Assembly: GCA_003220955.1 (NCBI GenBank)
Contig: QHTW01000092.1
Span: 5,811 to 14,061, forward strand
Length of the DNA: 8,251 nt
Source: Gemmatimonadota bacterium
GTDB lineage: Bacteria; Gemmatimonadota; Gemmatimonadetes; Gemmatimonadales; GWC2-71-9
Direction of reading: 5' to 3'
A program made the translations under genes and the position numbers. Each line of letters begins with the position of its first letter. Within the stretch, counting starts at the first letter, position 1. The notes beneath the pieces are model-generated. The model worked only from the letters and a program-made list of their open reading frames with translations. It ran no database searches and was not told where the DNA came from. Below are positions 1-4,506 of the stretch, piece after piece.

Positions 1-565
1 CGCGAGAAACCCGTGCGGTGCGACCAGTCCGTTTCTCGTACGCTTCCTTGAAGTATGGAAGCGATTCCGCCACGAAGGATTCGCGTGGCAGGCCGGTGGC
101 CGCGATGGCACGTTCGATTTCGTCTGGCGCGCCCTCGACTTCGAGCAGCACGTCCATCGCCGGATACCACTCCAGCCTCAGCGTCGCTTCCCCCAGCTTG
201 TACTGCTCGATCGCGCGATCGATGCGCAGCACGATCTTGTAACCGAGCCGTCGCAGCACCACGAGAGCCGCCCTGGGGTCATCGACTCGCGACTCCCACT
301 CCTCACGATGACGATACCCGTCGCGCTTCCCCACCGGCCCCTTCCAGCCGAGCACACCCCATTCGCCGGAGCGATCGGCGGGGTGAAAGACGCGCAGCCG
401 CACGACCTCATCGCGCTCTTTCAAGCGATCCCTGCGATCGAACCGGCGATCGAGCATCGCGCCGCGATACACGAGCTCTGCACCGGCGGCAAGTATTGCA
501 CTTCGGACCGAAGTCGGATCGTCCACGCGAGCCTTGAGCTCGAGCTCGTCCCGGACAACGGTCAC
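1..565 (-). CDS. CYTH domain protein (class IV adenylate cyclase / triphosphate tunnel family), 3' end cut by window
   Basis: CYTH proteins bind a triphosphate substrate and metal ions inside a beta-barrel tunnel. Members include CyaB-type adenylate cyclases, thiamine triphosphatases and inorganic triphosphatases. The 188 visible codons show the signature ExExK near the N-terminus (E7, E9, K11). Further on are the arginine/lysine strands expected of the tunnel: R56 and R58 in a VVRLRVF strand, K75 in GWKGP, E88-E91, R114 and R117, and an acidic late strand around D138, E142 and E144. No ATG exists in a suitable place. The start chosen is GTG at 565-563, which shares four bases (GTGA) with the stop of the upstream HAD gene. 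A weak GAGG lies 10 bases before it inside that gene. This implies translational coupling. The usual family length is about 170-200 residues, so little is probably missing. Family assignment is strong; the exact substrate cannot be read from the sequence. Confidence 0.88.
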   Translation of the reverse strand, partial: MTVVRDELELKARVDDPTSVRSAILAAGAELVYRGAMLDRRFDRRDRLKERDEVVRLRVFHPADRSGEWGVLGWKGPVGKRDGYRHREEWESRVDDPRAALVVLRRLGYKIVLRIDRAIEQYKLGEATLRLEWYPAMDVLLEVEGAPDEIERAIAATGLPRESFVAESLPYFKEAYEKRTGRTARVSR

Positions 566-1263
566 GCGAACAGTGCCTCGAGGACGGCCGGCGTGTCGCT
601 CAGGGTCTGGAAAACGTGGGTCGCCCCCGCCGCGCGCAAGGCCGTCGTGTCGAAGAATCCCGTCGCGACGGCGACCGTGCGCGCCCCCATCGGCTGCGCG
701 CAGGCCACGTCGTCTGGCGTGTCGCCCACGATGACCAGCTCGGCGCCGGTGAACCGGCGCCCAGTGCGCTCGGCCGCCCGCTTGGCGGCGACGGCCGGCA
801 AGTCCGCCCGGGCGTGCGAGTCGGAGCCAAACGCGCCGACGGCAAAGCGCGCCGGATCGAGGCCCGCCGAGCGGAGCTTCAGCGCTGCGCCATGCTGCAG
901 GTTACCGGTCAGCAGGCCCACGAGCGCGCGGCCGTCGGCTTCATAGGGCTCCAGCGCCGCGAGGAGATCCGTAATGCCGGGATATAGCCTGGTGTCCTGC
1001 GTCGGCTTCGCGAGCTCAGCGGTGAGCAGCTCGACATAGCGCCGGCACACCGCCGCGATGCGGTCCTCAGAATCACATTCGGGATGACCGGCCAACGTGA
1101 GCAGCTCGCGTACGATCTGCGGATCGGTCTTGCCGTCGAAGCGATAGCCCTCGATCGGCCCAGCCGTCCCCGTCTCATCGAGCAGGGCGCGATGGATGGC
1201 GCGTCTGCCCGCACCATTGGTCCAGAGGAGAGTGCCGTCGATGTCGAAGAGGATCAGACGCAT
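562..1263 (-). CDS. HAD-superfamily phosphatase (phosphoglycolate phosphatase-like)
   Basis: A 233-residue haloacid dehalogenase hydrolase, a cytoplasmic phosphatase acting through a phospho-aspartate intermediate. Motif I is FDIDGT, with nucleophile D7 and acid/base D9. Motif II is the threonine of LLTGN (T119). Motif III is probably K129 in ALKLRSAG. Motif IV is GDTPDD (D181, D184, D185), the metal-binding end. A helical cap lies between about residues 15 and 90, as in phosphoglycolate phosphatase and beta-phosphoglucomutase relatives. The reading frame stays open upstream through the adjacent palindrome, but the conserved core begins at MRLILFDIDG, so the ATG at 1263 is chosen. No Shine-Dalgarno sequence precedes it. 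A promoter-like pair sits so that transcription could begin at this ATG (see the promoter entry). The stop overlaps the GTG start of the CYTH gene, so the two products are probably made together. The substrate is unknown. Confidence 0.92.
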   Translation of the reverse strand: MRLILFDIDGTLLWTNGAGRRAIHRALLDETGTAGPIEGYRFDGKTDPQIVRELLTLAGHPECDSEDRIAAVCRRYVELLTAELAKPTQDTRLYPGITDLLAALEPYEADGRALVGLLTGNLQHGAALKLRSAGLDPARFAVGAFGSDSHARADLPAVAAKRAAERTGRRFTGAELVIVGDTPDDVACAQPMGARTVAVATGFFDTTALRAAGATHVFQTLSDTPAVLEALFA

Positions 1264-1269
1264 GACGGA

Positions 1270-1298
1270 AATATCAGGTGTCTGGTGTCGGGTGTCAG
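1270..1298 (-). promoter_or_regulatory. Candidate sigma-70 type promoter for the HAD-CYTH pair
   Basis: Read on the minus strand, CTGACA (1298-1293) matches five of six bases of the TTGACA -35 consensus. Exactly 17 bases later comes GATATT (1275-1270), matching four of six of TATAAT. Six further bases reach the HAD ATG at 1263, so the predicted transcription start coincides with the start codon. That suits the lack of a ribosome binding site and suggests a leaderless message. The -35 box lies inside an arm of the heptamer palindrome. Prediction by eye only. Confidence 0.4.
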
Positions 1299-1325
1299 GG
1301 TCCTGACACCCGACACCTGACACCT
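1276..1325. repeat. Near-perfect palindrome built of 7-bp GGTGTC-type repeats
   Basis: Two 24-base arms (1276-1299 and 1302-1325) are separated by two bases and are inverted copies with one mismatch (T1283 against T1318). Each arm is itself a direct repeat: three heptamers of the form (A/T/G)GGTGTC, then AGG, answered by GACACC(C/T) heptamers on the other side. In RNA it would fold into a hairpin with almost no loop. It fills nearly all of the space between the NlpC/P60 gene and the HAD gene. Its outer edge contributes two of the three bases of the NlpC/P60 stop codon. It lacks a U-tract on either strand, so it is not a classical intrinsic terminator, although the hairpin could still affect readthrough or mRNA decay. 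It resembles short dispersed intergenic palindromes of the REP kind, but only this copy is in the window. Confidence 0.85.
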
Positions 1326-2316
1326 ATCCCGGTCTTCGAACCCCAACCAGGCTCTCCCGCAGCCTGACCATTCGAGGTTCATCGCCAAACAAATGGTCCC
1401 CCCCCACGCCGCCGCGCGAGAGCGCCGCATGGACGATCCGTCCCGCGCCCGCCCACAGCGCCACGTGCGAGACACGCCCCCGTTCCGCAAAGAAGAATAG
1501 ATCGCCCGCTTCGTAACCGGCGCCGTCGGCGGACATCGCGATCTCCTTCCCTTCGCCGAACTGTTGATCGCTGTCCCGCGGCAGCGTGATGCCGCGCGCG
1601 CCGTAAACCGCTTGCACCAGCCCGGAGCAATCGATGCCCCATTCCGTCCGCCCGCCCCAGAGATAGGGGGCGCCGGCGTACCACTTCTGCGCCAACTCTG
1701 GGAGCGCGAGATGCCGGGCTTCGACGCGGAGCTCCTGTTCGCGCCGCACGCTCCCTCCGGCCACCGCCCCGCCCTGCCCGTCGGCCAGCTCCACGACGCC
1801 ACGTCGGAACGCGACCCGCGCACCGGTCGGCAGCCTGCGGCGACCATCTGACGTCACGATGTCGGCACTGAGCGAACGCGCGGTCGCGCGCTCCGCCCAG
1901 TCCTCAGCCCAGTGGGTGGGACCCGTCGCCACATATCCCGCGTGGACCCAGGCTATATAGCCGTCGGGTGCGCGCACGCGCAGCCATTCTTCGCGCCGTT
2001 CCAGCACGTCGACGACTTCACCATGCAGGACTTCGGTGACACGCGGGGCCGAGGCGCGCGGCTCGCCCAGGAGCGGCGCCAGCGCCGCGGTCGCGATCGC
2101 CGCCGGGGCGACGACGCCGTCGGAGGGGGGGATCAAGTCCACTTTCTCGACGAGTCCCGCCTCGGCGGCCAACCGGCGCAGTGCATCGCGCGCTTCGCGG
2201 CTCGACGTCACGCCCCCGACTCCCTTCGGTAGCAACGAGATCTCGAAGACGCCGAGCCGTCCGTCCGGCACCCATTTGCGGCGGATGTCGTCGACCGCGC
2301 GTTCGATCTTATCCAT
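1324..2316 (-). CDS. C40 (NlpC/P60) peptidase with bacterial SH3 domains, YkfC-like
   Basis: A 330-residue cysteine peptidase of the family that cuts the gamma-D-glutamyl-diamino-acid bond of murein peptides. Residues about 70-130 form an SH3b domain, with LLGEP, VLHGE, EEWLRVRAPDGYIAWV and VHAGYV motifs. A second SH3-like segment is at about 145-195. The catalytic domain covers about 205-330. The nucleophile is C230 in GIDCSGLVQ, preceded by the YLWGG motif. H284 in RVSHVALW is the base, and H296 in IVHAA is the likely third residue. There is no signal peptide or membrane segment, so the protein probably acts in the cytoplasm, as Bacillus YkfC does on imported muropeptides. Its ATG overlaps the last eight bases of the S58 peptidase gene, so the two are co-translated. 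The TAG stop falls at the edge of the heptamer palindrome. A run of 8 C (1398-1405) and a run of 7 G (2125-2131) leave the frame intact. Confidence 0.93.
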   Translation of the reverse strand: MDKIERAVDDIRRKWVPDGRLGVFEISLLPKGVGGVTSSREARDALRRLAAEAGLVEKVDLIPPSDGVVAPAAIATAALAPLLGEPRASAPRVTEVLHGEVVDVLERREEWLRVRAPDGYIAWVHAGYVATGPTHWAEDWAERATARSLSADIVTSDGRRRLPTGARVAFRRGVVELADGQGGAVAGGSVRREQELRVEARHLALPELAQKWYAGAPYLWGGRTEWGIDCSGLVQAVYGARGITLPRDSDQQFGEGKEIAMSADGAGYEAGDLFFFAERGRVSHVALWAGAGRIVHAALSRGGVGGDHLFGDEPRMVRLRESLVGVRRPG

Positions 2317-3226
2317 GACGGATCGCGCGCTCGACGGCTTCGGGGACGACCAACGACGCGATCGCCTCGACCTGCAGGGGGGACTTCGCCGGCACCGCCC
2401 AGGTGCTGACCGCGAAGATCACGTCGCCGTCGAACAATGTGCCGTAGGGCATGATACGCCGCGCGACCGCATCGCTGCCCGACTGCGCAAGCGCCTGCAG
2501 CTGCACGCGATCGAGGTCGGCGTTCGTGGCGATCACGACGAGCGTCGTGTTGCGGTTCAGGCGCTCGGGATCGCCGAGCGGTGCGCCGCCCTCGGCCAGA
2601 TAGCGCACGCTGTCGACCGTGCCGGCAATGATCTCGCCGCGCGCGTTGCGGACGTCGCCGAGCGCGTTCACCACGACGAGCGCCGAGACGATCACGTCGC
2701 CAAACCGCGCCGCCCAGGAGCCGAGGCCGGCCGGGACCATCTTTTCGAGCCCGGCGGCTTTGCCGCACGTGGCCCCGCGGCCCACGCCGACGCGCCCTTC
2801 GGCGAAGTCGGCCGTCGCGTTGTCGCACGCGCGATACGCGTCATCCGGACTCGGCCACCCGAGCGGCTTGCCGGCGTTCCCGAGATCGAAGATCACAGCG
2901 GAAGGAACGATGGGGATCGTTCCCTTGTCGCCAACCGGCAGGCCGCGGCCGCGCTCGCGCAACCAGCGCATGACCCCGTCGGCTGCGCCGAGGCCGAGTG
3001 CCGATCCACCCGTGAGCAGAATCGCGTCGATCCTTTCGACGAGGTGGCGTGGATCCATGACATCGAGCTCGCGCGTGCCGGTCGCGCGGCCGCGCATGCA
3101 CACGGCAGCTCGCAGTCCCGTCTCGGGGCCAAGCACGACGGTGCAACCGGTGCCGTGCGCTTCGATCGTCGTATGACCGACAGTGATGCCGGGGACGGCG
3201 GCGAGATTCGTGCGCGCTGTGCTCAT
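2309..3226 (-). CDS. P1/S58-family peptidase (DmpA/NylC-like N-terminal nucleophile amidohydrolase)
   Basis: A 305-residue member of the DmpA/BapA/NylC fold. These enzymes self-cleave into two chains, and the new N-terminal residue is the nucleophile. Known members are aminopeptidases acting on L- or D-residues, beta-peptidyl aminopeptidases and nylon-oligomer hydrolases. Family marks are the N-terminal PGITVGHTT strand, LLTGGSALGLGAADGV (71-85), a GVGRGATCGKAAG stretch (147-159) and a late NRNTTLVVIATNA motif. The likely self-cleavage site is N226-T227, giving chains of about 226 and 79 residues. No signal peptide is seen. The ATG at 3226 lies only 36 bases from the divergent response regulator. 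There is no Shine-Dalgarno sequence, but TATCTT ends nine bases before the ATG. It is first in a string with the NlpC/P60 gene, with which it overlaps by eight bases. The natural substrate is not visible; a role on D-amino-acid peptides from cell wall is inferred from context. Confidence 0.9.
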   Translation of the reverse strand: MSTARTNLAAVPGITVGHTTIEAHGTGCTVVLGPETGLRAAVCMRGRATGTRELDVMDPRHLVERIDAILLTGGSALGLGAADGVMRWLRERGRGLPVGDKGTIPIVPSAVIFDLGNAGKPLGWPSPDDAYRACDNATADFAEGRVGVGRGATCGKAAGLEKMVPAGLGSWAARFGDVIVSALVVVNALGDVRNARGEIIAGTVDSVRYLAEGGAPLGDPERLNRNTTLVVIATNADLDRVQLQALAQSGSDAVARRIMPYGTLFDGDVIFAVSTWAVPAKSPLQVEAIASLVVPEAVERAIRHG

Positions 3227-3259
3227 TGACGCGCCAAGATAACGTCACCAACGTTGACG
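3227..3259. promoter_or_regulatory. Candidate operator: three TGACG/CGTCA copies in the divergent intergenic gap
   Basis: The 36-base gap between the S58 peptidase and the response regulator carries TGACG (3227-3231), CGTCA (3243-3247) and TGACG (3255-3259) in alternating orientation. It also holds an 8-base palindrome, CAACGTTG (3249-3256). Both genes must draw their promoters from this gap or its flanks. A bound regulator could therefore act on both. The pattern was seen by eye and no binding protein is identified. Confidence 0.25.
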
Positions 3260-3262
3260 GCC

Positions 3263-3877
3263 ATGACTCCTCCAAAAGTGCCCGCGGATCGCACGACCGT
3301 CCTCGTCGTGGACGACGAGGACGGCATCCGGCAAGCGCTCACGCGCTTTCTCAGCCGGCTGGGTTACCACGTGCAGGCGGCTGCCAACGCGACGGAGGCG
3401 CTGCAGCAGCAAGCGACGCACCACCCGCAGGCGATGCTGTGCGACATCCGGATGCCCGAGACCAGCGGTGTGGAGCTGCTGCCCAAGGTCCTGGCCCAGG
3501 ACCCCGATCTCGCGGTCCTGATGCTCACCGCGATCGACGAGCCTCGCACGGCGATCGAGTGCCTCAAGCTCGGCGCCTACGATTACCTCATCAAGCCGGT
3601 GGACCTCGAGGAGCTGGAGTTGTCGCTGCAACATGCGTTGCGGCAGCGGCAGCTCGAAGTGGACCGGCGCGAGCTGGAGCAGTGGCTGGCACGCGAGGTG
3701 GCCGTGCGCACGCGCGATCTCGAAGAGCGGTCGGCGGCCATCGAAGAAGTCGCGCTGGACGCGCTGGCGGCGGCGCGTGACTGGGAGGGGACCGACGCGG
3801 CGCTCAGCAAGCTGGCCGAAGAGCTCGGCGCGCCTCGCGAGGAGCTGGTTGCCGAGCTGAAGCGGCGGCGGGGTTAG
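3263..3877 (+). CDS. Response regulator: receiver domain plus coiled-coil tail, no effector domain
   Basis: With the ATG at 3263 the protein has 204 residues. A TTG nine bases upstream (3254) would add MTA. Residues about 12-130 are a complete CheY-type receiver: acidic pair D17/D18 in VVDDEDG, phospho-acceptor D61 in LCDIRMP, switch threonine T89 in LMLTA and K111 in LIKPVD. After it comes a charged helical segment, about 125-165, with the REVAVRTRDLEER pattern that normally links a receiver to a downstream signalling domain. Here it is followed only by about 45 residues rich in Glu and Ala and a basic end, KRRRG. No helix-turn-helix, HD-GYP, GGDEF or kinase domain is present. No histidine kinase is encoded nearby. 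It may act by protein-protein contact or as a phosphate relay partner. No clear Shine-Dalgarno sequence precedes the start. Its stop overlaps the stop of the convergent zinc-protein gene. Confidence 0.93.
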   Translation: MTPPKVPADRTTVLVVDDEDGIRQALTRFLSRLGYHVQAAANATEALQQQATHHPQAMLCDIRMPETSGVELLPKVLAQDPDLAVLMLTAIDEPRTAIECLKLGAYDYLIKPVDLEELELSLQHALRQRQLEVDRRELEQWLAREVAVRTRDLEERSAAIEEVALDALAAARDWEGTDAALSKLAEELGAPREELVAELKRRRG

Positions 3878-4056
3878 GCTTTGTTGGACTGCGCCTTCTG
3901 TTCGCAGGCCTTGCAGCGCGTGACGCCCCGGAAAGTGCAGATCAAGCAAATGAACGTCCCGCAGTCCGCACAGGGGTAACCCTCGGACGCTCGCTCTTCG
4001 TTTCCGCACGAGCGACACACCATGCCGTCGTGTTCTTTGAGCTTGGGTTTCTCCAT
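3874..4056 (-). CDS. Small eight-cysteine zinc-binding protein (four CxxC pairs)
   Basis: A 60-residue protein beginning MEKPKLKEHDG. Its cysteines form four CxxC pairs: C14/C17, C29/C32, C37/C40 and C48/C51. Spacing between pairs is 11, 4 and 7 residues. Eight cysteines in this order would bind two zinc ions, possibly in a cross-brace arrangement. The middle, CADCGTFICLIC, resembles the core of FYVE/RING-type fingers. The basic patch those use to bind phosphoinositides is absent. The tail EQKAQSNKA is charged and probably flexible. The ATG at 4056 is chosen because upstream in-frame codons look unlike protein and cross the start of the divergent gene. An extended -10 motif ends six bases before it. 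Its TAA overlaps the TAG of the response regulator. Function is unknown; nucleic-acid or protein binding is the usual role of such mini-proteins. Confidence 0.8.
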   Translation of the reverse strand: MEKPKLKEHDGMVCRSCGNEERASEGYPCADCGTFICLICTFRGVTRCKACEQKAQSNKA

Positions 4057-4062
4057 CGCCTC

Positions 4063-4071
4063 AAGATAGCA
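4063..4071 (-). promoter_or_regulatory. Extended -10 motif ahead of the zinc-protein gene
   Basis: On the minus strand the sequence reads TGCTATCTT, an extended -10 (TGn plus a hexamer with four of six TATAAT matches). It is followed by GAGGCG and then the ATG at 4056. The distance puts the predicted transcript start at the start codon, so the message could be leaderless. GAGG is too close to the ATG to be a normal ribosome binding site. No good -35 box was found 16-18 bases upstream. Confidence 0.3.
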
Positions 4072-4079
4072 CTTCTTCC

Positions 4080-4085
4080 AAGGAG
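4080..4085 (+). promoter_or_regulatory. Shine-Dalgarno site for the membrane protein gene
   Basis: AAGGAG lies six bases before the ATG at 4092. It is the clearest ribosome binding site in the window and fixes that start. Confidence 0.75.
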
Positions 4086-4091
4086 CGATCG

Positions 4092-4505
4092 ATGCTCTAT
4101 CGCATCTGCGCCGCCCTGCTGTTGTTGGCCACGTTGGGCCACACGTTCGGCGGGATGCTGGGCACCGCACGGCGCGGCCCCAGAGCGGGGCCTGAAGCCG
4201 ATCGGGTCTTTGCCGACATGAAGTCGGTGCGCTTCCGGTGGCAAGGCGCCGAGACCACGTGGTTCGGTTTCTGGCTGGGGAATGGCCTCGTGGTGAGTGC
4301 CGCGTTTCTGGTGCCGATCATCGCGCTCTGGGTGCTCGGTGGCCTCGACGCGACCCAGCGGCATGCGGGTCTCCCGATCGCGTGGGCCGTCTTCGCCAGC
4401 TTGGCCCTCACGTCGCTCCTCGGATTCAAATACTTCGGTCCACGCGCCGGAGTGGGATTCGGAGTGATCGCGATTCTGACTGCGATCGCGGTTCTCTCGG
4501 CCTAG
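4092..4505 (+). CDS. Small four-helix membrane protein, possibly LIC_13387-like
   Basis: A 137-residue protein with four hydrophobic segments at about 5-24, 60-85, 95-112 and 119-136. It is almost certainly an inner-membrane protein. The first segment ends in LGHTFGGMLG, a conserved-looking histidine/glycine turn. A charged loop at about 26-57 carries ADMKSVRFRW and QGAETTWFGFW before the second helix. These features recall the uncharacterised LIC_13387 family of four-helix proteins, named from memory without a search. The start is firm because AAGGAG stands six bases upstream. It diverges from the zinc-protein gene across a 35-base gap. Its stop lies one base from the stop of the convergent sigma-54 regulator gene. 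No enzymatic motif is seen and its job is unknown. Confidence 0.82.
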   Translation: MLYRICAALLLLATLGHTFGGMLGTARRGPRAGPEADRVFADMKSVRFRWQGAETTWFGFWLGNGLVVSAAFLVPIIALWVLGGLDATQRHAGLPIAWAVFASLALTSLLGFKYFGPRAGVGFGVIAILTAIAVLSA

Positions 4506-4506
4506 C

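Noticed and set aside
1264..1323. A 20-codon N-terminal extension of the HAD gene through the palindrome
   Set aside because: The extension (MSGVGCQDPDTRHQTPD...) is translated repeat sequence. HAD proteins normally begin just before the FDIDGT motif, as the ATG at 1263 gives.
1276..1325. CRISPR array or intrinsic terminator
   Set aside because: There are no spacers between the units, so it is not CRISPR. There is no T-run after the hairpin on either strand, so it is not a standard terminator.
1398..1405. Possible frameshift at homopolymer runs (8 C here, 7 G at 2125-2131)
   Set aside because: The NlpC/P60 frame stays intact through both runs, with SH3 and catalytic motifs in the correct order.
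1254..1847. A 197-codon minus-strand frame ending in repeat-derived GVRTLTPDTRHL
   Set aside because: It is out of frame with the NlpC catalytic domain it covers, and its end is only translated palindrome.
2036..3229. A 397-codon open frame on the plus strand over the S58 and NlpC genes
   Set aside because: Low-complexity composition, no motifs, and it lies antisense to two firmly identified enzymes.
3245..4018. A 257-codon open frame on the minus strand over the response regulator
   Set aside because: The opposite strand encodes a complete receiver domain. This frame is Leu/Arg/Gln-rich with no known fold and would also overlap the zinc-protein gene.
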